Below are positions 51,296 to 61,411 of a stretch of DNA of 64,000 nt, in pieces. This DNA comes from Domibacillus aminovorans. GTDB lineage: Bacteria; Bacillota; Bacilli; Bacillales; Domibacillaceae. The translations under genes were made by a program, and so were the position numbers. The notes under the pieces are model-generated. The model searched no databases. It saw nothing but the letters and a program-made list of their open reading frames with translations, and had not been told where the DNA came from. The stretch covers positions 62,001 through 126,000 of the forward strand of contig NZ_LQWY01000073.1 in NCBI RefSeq assembly GCF_001643235.1, read 5' to 3'. Numbering within the stretch: position 1 is the stretch's first letter; each line of letters opens with the position of its first letter.

Positions 51296-52471
51296 ATGAG
51301 ATATTTAACAGCAGGGGAATCACATGGCCCACAGTTGACAGCGATTATTGAAGGGCTGCCAGCGGGAATGGAGCTTTTAGCCGAAGACATTAACATTGAT
51401 TTACTGCGCCGTCAAAAAGGGCATGGCCGCGGACGTCGTATGCAGATTGAAAAAGATTTAGTCGCGATCAAATCCGGGGTGCGCCATGGTGCAACGCTCG
51501 GTTCTCCAGTTACGCTCGTTGTTGAAAATGATGACTGGAAACATTGGACAAAAATTATGGGCATTGAACCGCTTGAAGGAGAAGAAGCGGCTGAGGAAGT
51601 GAAGCGTCAAATTACCCGTCCCCGTCCGGGACATGCGGACCTAAACGGTGGTATTAAATATGGACACCGAGATATGCGAAACGTACTTGAGCGCTCATCT
51701 GCACGTGAAACGACAGTCCGTGTAGCAGCTGGTGCTGCAGCGAAAAAGCTGTTGAAACTGCTCGGTATTGAAATTGCATCTCATGTCATTGAAATTGGTG
51801 GCATCCGTGCAGAAAATATTCAATTTAATACAATTCAAGAGCTGCAAGAGCGCAGCGAAGAATCGTCTGTCCGCTGTTTAGACGAAGACGCAGCGCAGAA
51901 AATGATCGAAGCGATTGATAACGCAAAGAAAAATGGTGACTCAATCGGAGGCGTGGTGGAAGTCATCGCAGAAGGAATGCCGATTGGCGTAGGAAGTTAC
52001 GTGCATTACGATCGAAAGCTTGATGCAAAGGTCGCAGCAGCCATCGTTAGCATAAATGCGTTTAAAGGCGTGGAAATAGGCATTGGCTTTGAAGCAGCCC
52101 ATAAATTTGGCAGTGAAGTGCATGATGAAATTACCTGGAACGAAGAAAAAGGCTTTTACCGAAAAACGAATCGCCTTGGCGGATTTGAAGGCGGCATGAC
52201 AAATGGAATGCCAATCGTTGTACGTGGTGTCATGAAGCCGATTCCGACGCTTTATAAACCGCTTGAGAGCGTAGATATTGACACGAAAGAAACGTTTACT
52301 GCAAGCATTGAGCGCTCGGACAGCTGTGCGGTACCGGCAGCAGCCGTTGTGGCAGAAGCAGCGGTTGCATGGGAGCTTGCACAGGCCATTTTAGAGCAGT
52401 TTAACGGTGACCGGATGGATGCCCTTATTCGGCAGATTGAGGATCATAAGCAGTACGCAAAGGAGTTTTAA
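51296..52471 (+). CDS. aroC: Chorismate synthase
   Basis: A 391-residue FMN-dependent enzyme (aroF in B. subtilis). Signatures [27 protein letters not shown] and [28 protein letters not shown] (within 118-146) are present. It makes chorismate from EPSP and begins the aro supraoperon. The 150 bases upstream carry an extended -10, TGATATAGT (51248-51256), and an 8-bp hairpin (51213-51231). Ribosome site GAAGGGAG. Confidence 0.95.
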   Translation: MRYLTAGESHGPQLTAIIEGLPAGMELLAEDINIDLLRRQKGHGRGRRMQIEKDLVAIKSGVRHGATLGSPVTLVVENDDWKHWTKIMGIEPLEGEEAAEEVKRQITRPRPGHADLNGGIKYGHRDMRNVLERSSARETTVRVAAGAAAKKLLKLLGIEIASHVIEIGGIRAENIQFNTIQELQERSEESSVRCLDEDAAQKMIEAIDNAKKNGDSIGGVVEVIAEGMPIGVGSYVHYDRKLDAKVAAAIVSINAFKGVEIGIGFEAAHKFGSEVHDEITWNEEKGFYRKTNRLGGFEGGMTNGMPIVVRGVMKPIPTLYKPLESVDIDTKETFTASIERSDSCAVPAAAVVAEAAVAWELAQAILEQFNGDRMDALIRQIEDHKQYAKEF

Positions 52472-52474
52472 TGA

Positions 52475-53569
52475 ATGAACCAAGTGATGATAGAAACAGT
52501 GAACAAAACATATCCTGTCATCATCGGTGAGGGAGCGATCAATGCGATCGCTTCTTTCATCGACGAAATGAAACAAAAGCCGACGCGATTATTTATCATT
52601 GCAGATGAATTGGTGCGTACGATTCATGGAGCACGTCTCGAGTCAGGATTGCCTGAAGGGATTCCAGCTGACTGGCATAATGTACCGGCGGGAGAATCAG
52701 CGAAATCATTCAGCGTATTTGAACAGTGTTTAACACGAATGCTCGAATGTGCACTTGACCGTCGTTCACTCGTCGTTGCATTTGGCGGCGGCGCATGTGG
52801 GGATCTAGCTGGCTTTTGTGCTGCAGCGTATATGCGTGGCATTCCGTTTATTCAAGTGCCGACAACGATCTTAGCGCATGACAGTGCAGTCGGTGGGAAA
52901 ACAGCTGTCAATCATCCGCTCGGTAAAAACATGATCGGCGCATTTCATCAGCCAGAAGCGGTTATGTACGACACGCTGTTTTTGCACTCGCTGTCTGAAA
53001 AAGAAACGAGAAGTGGTTTTGCAGAAGTGATTAAACATGCATTAATCGCTGATGTGGAACTATATCATGACATTCGCGCGAACGTGAACGATGTAAAGGC
53101 CATCGCTGGTTCTTTTCTGGAACATAGCTTGAAGCGAGGCATTGAAATTAAAGGGGCGATCGTGAAAGAAGATGAACTTGAAACAGGCGTGCGTGCGTAT
53201 TTAAACTTTGGTCACACGTATGGTCATGCGATTGAATCATTATCAGGCTACGGCAATGTAGCACATGGAGAAGCGATTGCTTGTGGAATGATTTTTGCCC
53301 TATATGCATCAGCATCAAAAAATGGTCTGTCGTTCGACATTCCGTCCTTTGCTGTATGGCTAAAAGCGATAGGCTATCCAGTTGAATCGGGAATAGCGTT
53401 TTCATTTGATGACATATACGACGTCATGACGCGTGATAAAAAAGCGTTTGGCGGCACGGTTCGATTTGTTTTATTAAATAAAATTGGTCACCCATACGTG
53501 ACGGATATGACGAAAGAAGAATTGCAGAAAATAGATGAACAATTTCGAAAGGAGGCCGTGCATTGGTAA
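52475..53569 (+). CDS. aroB: 3-dehydroquinate synthase
   Basis: A 364-residue NAD-dependent enzyme. ALDRRSLVVAFGGGACGDLAGF, PTTILAHDSAVGGKTAVNHPLGKN (in part) and the zinc-binding LNFGHTYGHAIE are typical. It cyclises DAHP to 3-dehydroquinate. Only 3 bases separate it from aroC, and it overlaps aroH by 7 bases. Confidence 0.95.
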   Translation: MNQVMIETVNKTYPVIIGEGAINAIASFIDEMKQKPTRLFIIADELVRTIHGARLESGLPEGIPADWHNVPAGESAKSFSVFEQCLTRMLECALDRRSLVVAFGGGACGDLAGFCAAAYMRGIPFIQVPTTILAHDSAVGGKTAVNHPLGKNMIGAFHQPEAVMYDTLFLHSLSEKETRSGFAEVIKHALIADVELYHDIRANVNDVKAIAGSFLEHSLKRGIEIKGAIVKEDELETGVRAYLNFGHTYGHAIESLSGYGNVAHGEAIACGMIFALYASASKNGLSFDIPSFAVWLKAIGYPVESGIAFSFDDIYDVMTRDKKAFGGTVRFVLLNKIGHPYVTDMTKEELQKIDEQFRKEAVHW

Positions 53570-53934
53570 GAGGAATTCGCGGGGCCATCACGGTGAAACA
53601 AAACGATGGTGCAGAAATGATAGAAGCAACAGAACGTTTGATTACGGACATGATTGAACAAAACAAGATTGAACCGGATAGTGTATGCTCGGCTTTTATT
53701 TCAGCAACAGATGATCTAGATGCAATGTTTCCAGCACGTGCTCTTCGCCAATTAAAAGGATGGGAATATGTGCCTGTCATGTGTATGCAGGAATTGGCGA
53801 TAAAAGGCGGCTTAGAGAAATGCATTCGCATTATGATGCACGTGAACACAGAAGTCGCGCAAAAAGATATTCGCCATATCTATTTAGAGGATGCAGTCGT
53901 TTTGCGTCCAGATTTACAGCAATCAACAAATTGA
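53563..53934 (+). CDS. aroH: Monofunctional chorismate mutase AroH
   Basis: A 123-residue trimeric-type chorismate mutase: VRGIRGAITV at the N-terminus, AVFPA-type FPARALRQLKGWEYVPVMCMQEL and the C-terminal IRHIYLEDAVVLRPDL. Conserved Arg and Glu active-site residues (Arg4 region, Arg90 in KCIRIMM) are kept. It turns chorismate into prephenate. The start is a TTG, 7 bases after AAAGGAGGCC-type site. The next gene is hisC; trpEDCFBA, found here in B. subtilis, is absent. Confidence 0.94.
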   Translation: MVRGIRGAITVKQNDGAEMIEATERLITDMIEQNKIEPDSVCSAFISATDDLDAMFPARALRQLKGWEYVPVMCMQELAIKGGLEKCIRIMMHVNTEVAQKDIRHIYLEDAVVLRPDLQQSTN

Positions 53935-53949
53935 AAGGGGACCGCAAAT

Positions 53950-55047
53950 ATGAAATGGAAAGAGCAGATGTTATCATTAAAAGCTTATCAGCCAGGACGG
54001 ACGACAGACGATGTAAAAAAAGCATATGGATTGAAAGAAGTTGTGAAACTGGCATCGAATGAAAATCCATTTGGATCATCAGAAAAAGTGAAAGAGTGCA
54101 TTCATGCATATGCTGATTCGTTCGCGATTTATCCGGATGGCTACACAGGTAGTCTACGCACAGTGATGGCTGAATTTTTACAACTCGATGAAAAGCAGCT
54201 TATTTTCGGCAACGGTTCCGATGAAATTATTTTAATGATTTCCCGTGCTATGCTAGAACCAGGTAAAAATACGGTGATGCCGACGCCAACATTTCCTCAG
54301 TATCGTCATAATGCCGTTGTTGAAGGCGCGGAAGTTCGTGAAATTGAGCTTTTAGAAGGCGCACATGACCTTGATAAGATGGCTGATGCGATTGATGAAA
54401 ACACAGCAATTGTCTGGCTGTGCAGCCCGAATAATCCGACTGGCATACATATTACAGACAACGAGCTTCGCGCATTTTTAGACCGCGTACCACAAGATGT
54501 ATTCGTTGTGCTTGATGAAGCGTATTATGAGTATGTTACAGCAGAAGATTACTTCGACGCACGTGAAATCATCAAGCAATATAAGAATGTGATCGTTCTT
54601 CGCACATTTTCAAAAATTTACGGTCTTGCGGCATTTCGTGTCGGTTACGGCTTTGCGGATGAGTCATTAATCGCGCAGCTTGATCCTGTTCGTGAACCGT
54701 TCAATGTAAACACACTTGGACAGCAGACGGCAGCAGCAGCTATCAGTGATCAATCATTTATTGAGATGTGCAGCTCTGAAAACAAAGCGGGCTTAGAACA
54801 GTTCTATGCATTTTGCAAGGAAGAAAACTTAGATTATTATCCGTCTGAAGCTAACTTCATTTTGATCGATTTTAAATGTGATAGCGATGAACTGTTTGAA
54901 TATTTAATGTCAAAAGGCTACATCGTCCGATCGGGTGCAGCGCTTGGCGTTCCAGGCACTGTCCGGGTAACAGTCGGTTCAAAAGAACAAAACGAAGGCG
55001 TCATGAGAGCGATGAAAAGCTTTTTGACAGAAACTGTGAAGAGATAG
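53950..55047 (+). CDS. hisC: Histidinol-phosphate (aromatic) aminotransferase
   Basis: A 365-residue PLP enzyme of fold type I. SNENPFGSS at the N-terminus, NGSDEII, SPNNPTGIHI, VLDEAYYEY and the PLP lysine in RTFSKIYGLAAFRVGYG. In Bacillus this copy serves both histidine and Phe/Tyr synthesis, in keeping with its place between aroH and tyrA. It starts 15 bases after aroH with GAAAGGGG upstream. Confidence 0.95.
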   Translation: MKWKEQMLSLKAYQPGRTTDDVKKAYGLKEVVKLASNENPFGSSEKVKECIHAYADSFAIYPDGYTGSLRTVMAEFLQLDEKQLIFGNGSDEIILMISRAMLEPGKNTVMPTPTFPQYRHNAVVEGAEVREIELLEGAHDLDKMADAIDENTAIVWLCSPNNPTGIHITDNELRAFLDRVPQDVFVVLDEAYYEYVTAEDYFDAREIIKQYKNVIVLRTFSKIYGLAAFRVGYGFADESLIAQLDPVREPFNVNTLGQQTAAAAISDQSFIEMCSSENKAGLEQFYAFCKEENLDYYPSEANFILIDFKCDSDELFEYLMSKGYIVRSGAALGVPGTVRVTVGSKEQNEGVMRAMKSFLTETVKR

Positions 55048-55062
55048 AAGGTGTACTCGCCT

Positions 55063-56166
55063 ATGAGGGGAAATGTGTTTATTGCAGGCCTTGGCTTAAT
55101 TGGTGGATCACTTGCTAAGGCGATTAAAAAAGCCCATCCACAGGCACATATTATCGGATTTGATTTACGCGAATCCGAACTGGGGCTTGCGGACGCGCTT
55201 AATATTATTGATGAAAAAGCGGCCTCATTTGAAGCTGGTGCAGCTACTGCAGATTTAATCATTATTGCTGTGCCTGTTTTGCAGACGGAGTATATGATTG
55301 AGCATCTGGCATCACTTCCACTAAAAAAAGGTGTATTAATTACGGATACAGGCAGTACGAAAAGCCGTATTATGAAGCGGGCACGTGTATTAGAAGAGAA
55401 AGGCATTGCATTTATCGGCGGCCACCCAATGGCGGGATCGCATAAAAGCGGTGTTGCAGCAGCAAAAGAATTGCTTTTTGAAAATGCGTTTTATTTGTTG
55501 ACGCCACCAAAATCGGCAGAAGAAAAGAATATGGCTATTTTAAAAAAATGGTTGGAAGGCACGCGGGCAAAAATAATGGAAGTAACAGCAGAGCAGCATG
55601 ATGAAATGACGGGTGTCATTAGCCACTTTCCGCATATTATTGCCGCTTCCCTCGTTCACCAAGCGCGAAAATTTAACGATGAAAACCCGCTAATTGAACG
55701 GCTAGCAGCTGGTGGATTTAGAGATATTACGCGCATTGCGTCATCTAATCCAGAAATGTGGAAAGACATTTCGCTTCATAATAAAGAGATGTTGCTTACG
55801 CTTCTGGCGGACTGGCGCGATGAAATGAATGACGTCCTTTCTATTTTAGAAAAAGAAGATGCGGATGGGTTGTATCGTTATTTTGATGATGCCAAAACAT
55901 TTCGTGATTCCTTGCCGATTCGTTCACAAGGTGCGATTCCTTCTTTTTACGAGCTGTACGTGGATGTACCCGATTATCCGGGGGTTATATCGGAGTTGAC
56001 TGCCTATTTGGCTGAAGAGCGCATCAGTATTACAAACATTCGCATTATGGAAACACGCGAAGATGTATTCGGTGTTCTTGTCATTAGTTTTCAAAATGAA
56101 AAAGATCGCTTACGTGCAAAAATCTGCATTGAGCAAAAAACGACGTACGACTTATATTTAGCATAA
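55063..56166 (+). CDS. tyrA: Prephenate dehydrogenase with ACT domain
   Basis: About 367 residues. NAD-binding [17 protein letters not shown], the active-site block [16 protein letters not shown] and [14 protein letters not shown], and a C-terminal ACT domain (about 295-365, with [15 protein letters not shown]) for tyrosine feedback. The ATG at 55063 is chosen because GAAGGTG upstream contains the alternative GTG at 55051. It converts prephenate to 4-hydroxyphenylpyruvate. Confidence 0.95.
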   Translation: MRGNVFIAGLGLIGGSLAKAIKKAHPQAHIIGFDLRESELGLADALNIIDEKAASFEAGAATADLIIIAVPVLQTEYMIEHLASLPLKKGVLITDTGSTKSRIMKRARVLEEKGIAFIGGHPMAGSHKSGVAAAKELLFENAFYLLTPPKSAEEKNMAILKKWLEGTRAKIMEVTAEQHDEMTGVISHFPHIIAASLVHQARKFNDENPLIERLAAGGFRDITRIASSNPEMWKDISLHNKEMLLTLLADWRDEMNDVLSILEKEDADGLYRYFDDAKTFRDSLPIRSQGAIPSFYELYVDVPDYPGVISELTAYLAEERISITNIRIMETREDVFGVLVISFQNEKDRLRAKICIEQKTTYDLYLA

Positions 56167-56182
56167 GAGAGGGTATGAACAG

Positions 56183-57460
56183 ATGAAACTGAATTTCGGA
56201 CAACCGTCTCTTGGCGGGAGAATTGAAGTGCCTGGCGATAAATCCATCTCGCATCGCTCGATTATGTTCGGTGCGCTTGCAAATGGAAAAACGGTCATTC
56301 GTCACTTTTTAAAAGGGGAAGACTGTTTAAGTACAATTGATTGCTTCCGCAAACTTGGCGTAGAGATTGAAGAAACAGACGAAGAAATTATTGTTCATGG
56401 GACAGGATGGGATGGATTAAAAGAACCGTCGTCGATTCTCGATACAGGTAACTCGGGGACGACAACACGTCTTATGCTGGGCATTCTTGCAGGATTGCCG
56501 TTCCATTCGGTCATGATTGGCGATGAATCGATTGCTAGACGCCCGATGGATCGTGTAACGGTGCCGCTAGCATCAATGGGAGCGGATATAGCGGGACGCG
56601 ATAATGGACGGTTTACGCCGCTCTCCATCCGAGGCAGCAAGCTAAAGACGATAGAATACAGGCTTCCTGTCGCGAGCGCCCAAGTAAAATCAGCTGTTAT
56701 TTTCGCCGCACTGCAGGCAGAAGGTGAATCCGTTATTATCGAGCCAGAAGCGACGCGTGACCACACGGAAAAAATGATTGAACAGTTTGGCGGTATCGTC
56801 CGCCGTGAAGGAGACCGCATCATCATTAAAGGTGGTCAGTCTTTTAAAGGAACCGATGTATACGTACCAGGCGATATTTCTTCTGCAGCGTTTTTTATGG
56901 TTGCTGCTGCCATTGCTCCAGATAGCGAGATTGTTCTTCTGAATACCGGATTAAATGAAACGCGTACTGGAATTGTTGATGTATTCAAACAAATGGGTGC
57001 CGATATGACGATTGAAAAAACATCTTTTAAAGGCGAAGAAATTGGCACGATTACAGTCCGTACATCCAAATTAAAAGGAACCGAAATTAGCGGAGCACTT
57101 ATTCCTCGCTTAATTGATGAAATACCGGTTATAGCGCTTCTGGCTACGCAAGCAGAAGGTGAAACCATTATTCGCGATGCGGAAGAGTTAAAAGTAAAAG
57201 AGACGAATCGGATCGACACGGTTGTCGATGAGTTGAAAAAACTCGGTGCAGACATTGAAGCGACCGATGATGGAATGATCATTCGAGGGAAATCGAAGCT
57301 GCACGGTGGATCTGTTTCTTCTCACGGTGATCACCGTATTGGTATGGTCATGGCCATTGCAGCACTTATTGCAGATGGAGAAGTCAAGCTTGAGAATCCT
57401 GAAGCTATTGCGGTATCTTATCCGGAATTTTTCGAACATGTGAATCAGCTGATCAAATAA
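56183..57460 (+). CDS. aroA: 3-phosphoshikimate 1-carboxyvinyltransferase (EPSP synthase)
   Basis: A 425-residue enzyme (aroE in B. subtilis). [48 protein letters not shown] and the C-terminal [15 protein letters not shown] are all present. It links shikimate 3-phosphate to PEP. It is the last gene of the aroC-aroB-aroH-hisC-tyrA-aroA group and ends in a strong terminator. The GNSGTTTR variant of the usual GNAGTA segment is that of class II enzymes. Confidence 0.95.
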   Translation: MKLNFGQPSLGGRIEVPGDKSISHRSIMFGALANGKTVIRHFLKGEDCLSTIDCFRKLGVEIEETDEEIIVHGTGWDGLKEPSSILDTGNSGTTTRLMLGILAGLPFHSVMIGDESIARRPMDRVTVPLASMGADIAGRDNGRFTPLSIRGSKLKTIEYRLPVASAQVKSAVIFAALQAEGESVIIEPEATRDHTEKMIEQFGGIVRREGDRIIIKGGQSFKGTDVYVPGDISSAAFFMVAAAIAPDSEIVLLNTGLNETRTGIVDVFKQMGADMTIEKTSFKGEEIGTITVRTSKLKGTEISGALIPRLIDEIPVIALLATQAEGETIIRDAEELKVKETNRIDTVVDELKKLGADIEATDDGMIIRGKSKLHGGSVSSHGDHRIGMVMAIAALIADGEVKLENPEAIAVSYPEFFEHVNQLIK

Positions 57461-57484
57461 CGTCCTCTTGTCGAGGACGTTTTT
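57459..57484 (+). terminator. Terminator of the aro operon
   Basis: AACGTCCTC (57459-57467) / GAGGACGTT (57473-57481), perfect 9 pairs, loop TTGTC, followed by TTTT. Confidence 0.9.
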
Positions 57485-57619
57485 CCAGTTTATAAAAAGA
57501 AGGAAATGAACAAAAAGAATAGAATTAACAATACAAGCGAAAAAGTTGATGATTTGAATGTGTTTGATTAAAATAAAGAATCAAGAAAAGAAGTTTGATG
57601 AAAGAAGAGGCGAATATGT

Positions 57620-58888
57620 ATGATAAATGCAGAGAAAATGATTGCACATCTTGAACAGGGAGACATGGAAAAGGCGTCTTCACTGTATGAGAGTGTACTT
57701 GCCTCAAGCGACGCAGAAGAACAATTCATGCTGGGTGAGCAATTGCTCCAGCTAGGTTTTTTAGATGAAGCACGACAGCTTTTCATGGTTCTCCTAGAGT
57801 CATTTCCGGGAGAAGGCGAGTTGTCGCTGCTATTAGCCGAGACACTGGTCGAGATGGACCGAGAAGAAGAAGCGATGAATATTCTGGAGGAAATTGATGA
57901 TACCGATCCGTTTTATGCACGCTCGCTGCTCGTTCTGGCAGACATCTATCAAATGCAAGGGCTGTATGAAGTAAGTGAACAAAAATTATTGAAAGCGCAG
58001 CGTGTAGAGCCGGACGAGCTAATCATAAATCTTGCACTCGGTGAATTATATTTGGAAGAAGGCAAGTTTTTGGAAGCGGTGAGGCAATATGAGACGCTTG
58101 CTGAAGCGAATGAAACTGAGATCGCTGGCATTTTGATTTATAAACGATTAGCCGAAGCATACAGTGCCGGCGGAGCGTTTGAAGAAAGTCTGCCGTTCTA
58201 TAAAAAAGCGCTTGATTCAAAAGTGGATGTCGACACGCTCTTCATGTACGGTTTCACTGCATTTCAAGCAGGACAGTATAAACTCGCGGCGATTAAATTA
58301 ACAGAAGCAGCTGAACTGGACCCGGATTACCATTCTATTTATTTGCACCTTGCCCGTGCATATGAAATGGAAGAAGAAATCGACTTAGCCCTTGAAGCGG
58401 CAAGATCCGGCCTTGCCCGTGATACGTACCAAAAAGAATTGTATTTGCTTGCCGGCAAACTGGCATTGAAAAGCGGAATGGAAGAAGAAGGAGAATCTCA
58501 TTTACGCGAATCGTTAGCCCTTGACCCAGAATATACGGAAGCGGCACTTGCGTTAAATGCGCTTTTAATGAAAAAAGAACAATACGCGGGAGTGCTTGAA
58601 ATCGTCTCGATGTTCCGTGAATCAGGCAGTGCAGAACCTCTTCTTTTATGGGATGCGACGCGTGCGGCCGAGCGTCTGGAAGAATATGAAGAAGCCGGCG
58701 AACTGTATGCACAGTTGTTCCCTATATTAAAAGAAAACACGGAATTTTTATCGGAATATGGATATTTTTTACTTGAAGAAGGACGTCGTGCTGACGCGCT
58801 TGCCATATTCGAAATGCTTTTAAAAGAAGAGCCGCAAAATGATGAATGGATAGATTTAGTCGATCGTCTTAAAATGGATGTATACTAA
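57620..58888 (+). CDS. ypiA: Tetratricopeptide-repeat protein YpiA
   Basis: A 422-residue, strongly acidic protein made almost wholly of TPR helices; for example LGELYLEEGKFLEAVRQYE and LAEAYSAGGAFEESLPFYKK repeat at 34-residue spacing. No signal peptide or membrane segment. TPR proteins are protein-binding scaffolds; YpiA has been linked with YpiB (ReoY) in genomic context, and the two are adjacent here too. The start is ATG 57620 with AAGAGGCG upstream. Confidence 0.88.
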   Translation: MINAEKMIAHLEQGDMEKASSLYESVLASSDAEEQFMLGEQLLQLGFLDEARQLFMVLLESFPGEGELSLLLAETLVEMDREEEAMNILEEIDDTDPFYARSLLVLADIYQMQGLYEVSEQKLLKAQRVEPDELIINLALGELYLEEGKFLEAVRQYETLAEANETEIAGILIYKRLAEAYSAGGAFEESLPFYKKALDSKVDVDTLFMYGFTAFQAGQYKLAAIKLTEAAELDPDYHSIYLHLARAYEMEEEIDLALEAARSGLARDTYQKELYLLAGKLALKSGMEEEGESHLRESLALDPEYTEAALALNALLMKKEQYAGVLEIVSMFRESGSAEPLLLWDATRAAERLEEYEEAGELYAQLFPILKENTEFLSEYGYFLLEEGRRADALAIFEMLLKEEPQNDEWIDLVDRLKMDVY

Positions 58889-58907
58889 GTGATTGGGAGT
58901 GATGGTA

Positions 58908-59471
58908 ATGACTGCCCCGGTTTCTGCTCATGAGAAAAAAGATTTTATCCGCTGGTTTTTAAATCATTATCAGTTGAAAAGAAGAGAATCCGTCTGGATT
59001 TTAAACTATTTAATGAGCCACGACCAGCTGATGGAAAATGTGCACTTTGTCGATGATGCCCAATATTGCCCGCGCGGCATGATTATGTCTGCACACTGTG
59101 TAGACAGCGCGCCGTTTCGTTTTTTTAAAGACAATATTATGACAACAGACGCGGAGAAATCGTTTCATGATATACGTTTAAATAAAGAAGAAGACATTTT
59201 TATTGAATTGAAGTTTAACGGTGCTCCTCAGTCGCACCAATACGCAGCCGTTCGAGAAGAAAATCCTTTTATGCCAAAGCAGATGAGGTTAACAGAAAAA
59301 GAAAAAGAACTGGCAGAACAGTTTTTGAAATGGAGCGTCTATGAATTTCAACGGGATAGGCTTAATGAAAAAATTGATGAAGCGCTTGATTGCGGAGACA
59401 AAGAACAATTTTTACAGTTGACTGATCAATTAAATGATCTAGCAAAACACATCAAAACGTCTGATAATTAA
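58908..59471 (+). CDS. ypiB: UPF0302 protein YpiB (ReoY-like)
   Basis: About 187 residues. [43 protein letters not shown] and the C-terminal [17 protein letters not shown] are typical of UPF0302. In Listeria the orthologue ReoY is needed for ClpCP to degrade MurA, tying peptidoglycan synthesis to a kinase signal; the same role here is inferred. The ATG at 58908 is 8 bases after GGGAG. Follows ypiA by 19 bases. Confidence 0.9.
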   Translation: MTAPVSAHEKKDFIRWFLNHYQLKRRESVWILNYLMSHDQLMENVHFVDDAQYCPRGMIMSAHCVDSAPFRFFKDNIMTTDAEKSFHDIRLNKEEDIFIELKFNGAPQSHQYAAVREENPFMPKQMRLTEKEKELAEQFLKWSVYEFQRDRLNEKIDEALDCGDKEQFLQLTDQLNDLAKHIKTSDN

Positions 59472-59558
59472 ACAGGCGTTTTTCTTTTGCCATTTGCCCC
59501 GCACTCATGTTTGCAACAGCAGAAAAGGGAGTGTATGATAAAAAAAGAGGTGAAAAAA

Positions 59559-60020
59559 ATGAACTGGAACGGGAAAGATACAGCTCTTTTTTTGCAGCAA
59601 AAAGAGTATATTGACACGGCCATTGTACCTGTTGTGCCAGCTGACTTTGGTTCGGGTATGATTGGGGCAGCGGAACAGTATGAATTTATTCAACTGCTCG
59701 TCACATTTCTTGAAAAACAATTTAAAGGGCGTTTGCTCGTCACACCGCCGCATGCCTACTTGCCGGATCGTGATGAATTGGTAAGCGATGCTGCTGAGTG
59801 GACAGGAAGGCTGAAAAAGGTTGGATTTAAACATGTCTTCTTTTTCACATCAGATAGTCGATGGAGAGAAAGGGAACAAGAAACGGGTGCGGCTGTTATT
59901 TGGGTGCCGTCTGTACCACTTGGTGATATGGAGGAAAGTGTGAAATATTCACTCATTGAAAATCAGGCGAAGCAAATTGTCAATATTATTGTACAGAAAT
60001 GGCAGGAAAGTGTATCATAA
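59559..60020 (+). CDS. ypiF: DUF2487 protein YpiF
   Basis: About 153 residues, conserved between ypiB and qcrA in Bacillus. KEYIDTAIVPVVPADFG at the N-terminus and GAAVIWVPSVPLGDMEE near the end are the best conserved blocks. It looks like a soluble alpha/beta protein; no function is known. The ATG at 59559 follows AGAGGTG; an upstream in-frame ATG lacks a ribosome site. Confidence 0.85.
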   Translation: MNWNGKDTALFLQQKEYIDTAIVPVVPADFGSGMIGAAEQYEFIQLLVTFLEKQFKGRLLVTPPHAYLPDRDELVSDAAEWTGRLKKVGFKHVFFFTSDSRWREREQETGAAVIWVPSVPLGDMEESVKYSLIENQAKQIVNIIVQKWQESVS

Positions 60021-60067
60021 TTCAAAAAATCGTCACAACCTAATATCTGTTTTCATTCCGGATGATA

Positions 60068-60096
60068 TTGACCTGTTACGCTGTATAGATTATCAT
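60068..60096 (+). promoter_or_regulatory. Sigma-A promoter of qcrABC
   Basis: TTGACC (60068-60073), 17 bases, TATCAT (60091-60096). About 80 bases of leader follow before qcrA. Confidence 0.65.
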
Positions 60097-60173
60097 AATG
60101 ATGTCCTAGTTTATGTTTATGCTCATACACGGTCCGTCGAGGGCGAAGCTTATTGTATAGAGGGGGGAAAAGA

Positions 60174-60677
60174 ATGAGTAAAAAACAACCTGTATCAAGA
60201 CGTCAGTTCCTGAACTACACACTAACGGGTGTAGGCGGTTTCATGGCAGCAGGGATGTTGATGCCGATGGTGCGTTTCGCTGTAGATCCAGTGCTGAAAG
60301 GAGAAGCAGCCGGCGAATATCATCCGACACAGCAAAAAGTATCTGAATTAACGGATACACCTGTACGCGTCGACTTTTCTTATGAGCAAACCGATGCATG
60401 GTACACATCTGAAGTAACGCACACCGCCTGGGTATACAAAAATGACAAAGGCGAAATTGTTGCATTATCACCGGTGTGTAAACATCTTGGCTGCACAGTC
60501 AGCTGGGAAGGAAACGATCATAAAGACAAGTTTTTCTGTCCATGTCACAATGGCATGTACGAAAAGAACGGAAAGAACATACCAGGAACACCACCGCTTA
60601 AACCGCTTGATGTTTATCCAACAGCTGAAAAAGGCGGCTTGCTGCAACTTGGCAAACCGGAGGCAAACAACGTGTAA
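60174..60677 (+). CDS. qcrA: Menaquinol:cytochrome c reductase, Rieske iron-sulfur subunit
   Basis: About 167 residues. The N-terminus SRRQFLNYTLTGVGGFMAAGM is a twin-arginine type membrane anchor. The [2Fe-2S] cluster is bound by CKHLGCTV and CPCHNGMY. It takes electrons from menaquinol and passes them to the cytochrome subunit. The ATG at 60174 follows AGAGGGGGGAAAAG. First gene of qcrA-B-C. Confidence 0.95.
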   Translation: MSKKQPVSRRQFLNYTLTGVGGFMAAGMLMPMVRFAVDPVLKGEAAGEYHPTQQKVSELTDTPVRVDFSYEQTDAWYTSEVTHTAWVYKNDKGEIVALSPVCKHLGCTVSWEGNDHKDKFFCPCHNGMYEKNGKNIPGTPPLKPLDVYPTAEKGGLLQLGKPEANNV

Positions 60678-60691
60678 AGGAGGCGTAATAA

Positions 60692-61366
60692 ATGCTTAAT
60701 AAAATTTATGACTGGGTTGACGAACGTCTCGATATTACGCCAATGTGGCGTGATATTGCTGACCATGAAGTGCCTGAGCACGTAAACCCGGCCCATCATT
60801 TTTCGGCATTTGTATACTGTTTTGGCGGTCTGACGTTTTTTGTCACTGTCATTCAAATTTTGTCAGGTATGTTCTTGACAATGTACTATGTGCCAGACAT
60901 TAAAAATGCATGGGAATCTGTTTATTATTTACAAAATGAAGTTGCTTTTGGTGTAATTGTACGTGGTATGCATCACTGGGGTGCGAGCCTCGTTATCGTT
61001 ATGATGTTTTTACATACGTTACGTGTATTCTTCCAGGGAGCGTACAAAAAGCCGCGTGAATTGAACTGGGTTGTCGGCGTACTTATTTTCTTCGTCATGC
61101 TCGGTCTTGGTTTCACAGGTTACTTGCTTCCTTGGGATATGAAAGCACTATTTGCTACAAAAGTAGGAATCGAGATTGCGGCTTCAACACCGCTGATCGG
61201 TCATGAACTGAAAGTATTGCTTGCTGGACATCCTGATATTATCGGTGCGCAAACGTTAACTCGTTTCTTTGCGATTCATGTGTTCTTCTTGCCGGCGGCT
61301 CTTCTTGCTTTAATGGCAGGTCACTTTATCATGATCCGCAAACAAGGTATTTCAGGACCATTGTAA
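60692..61366 (+). CDS. qcrB: Menaquinol:cytochrome c reductase, cytochrome b subunit
   Basis: A 224-residue b6-type cytochrome b with four membrane helices. Haem-ligand histidines sit in RGMHHWGASLVIVMMFLHTLRVFF and in FAIHVFFLPAALLALMAGHFI; GFTGYLLPWDMKA forms part of the quinol site. Length is typical of the split Bacillus form. Ribosome site AAAGGAGG. Confidence 0.95.
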   Translation: MLNKIYDWVDERLDITPMWRDIADHEVPEHVNPAHHFSAFVYCFGGLTFFVTVIQILSGMFLTMYYVPDIKNAWESVYYLQNEVAFGVIVRGMHHWGASLVIVMMFLHTLRVFFQGAYKKPRELNWVVGVLIFFVMLGLGFTGYLLPWDMKALFATKVGIEIAASTPLIGHELKVLLAGHPDIIGAQTLTRFFAIHVFFLPAALLALMAGHFIMIRKQGISGPL

Positions 61367-61411
61367 AAAATAAATTAACCGTTATTTTTTAAAAAAGAAG
61401 GAGGGGACACA

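Noticed and set aside
54918-55406. 162-codon antisense open frame across hisC-tyrA
   Set aside because: Crosses two conserved genes on the opposite strand and has low-complexity Ser/Ala-rich composition typical of shadows.
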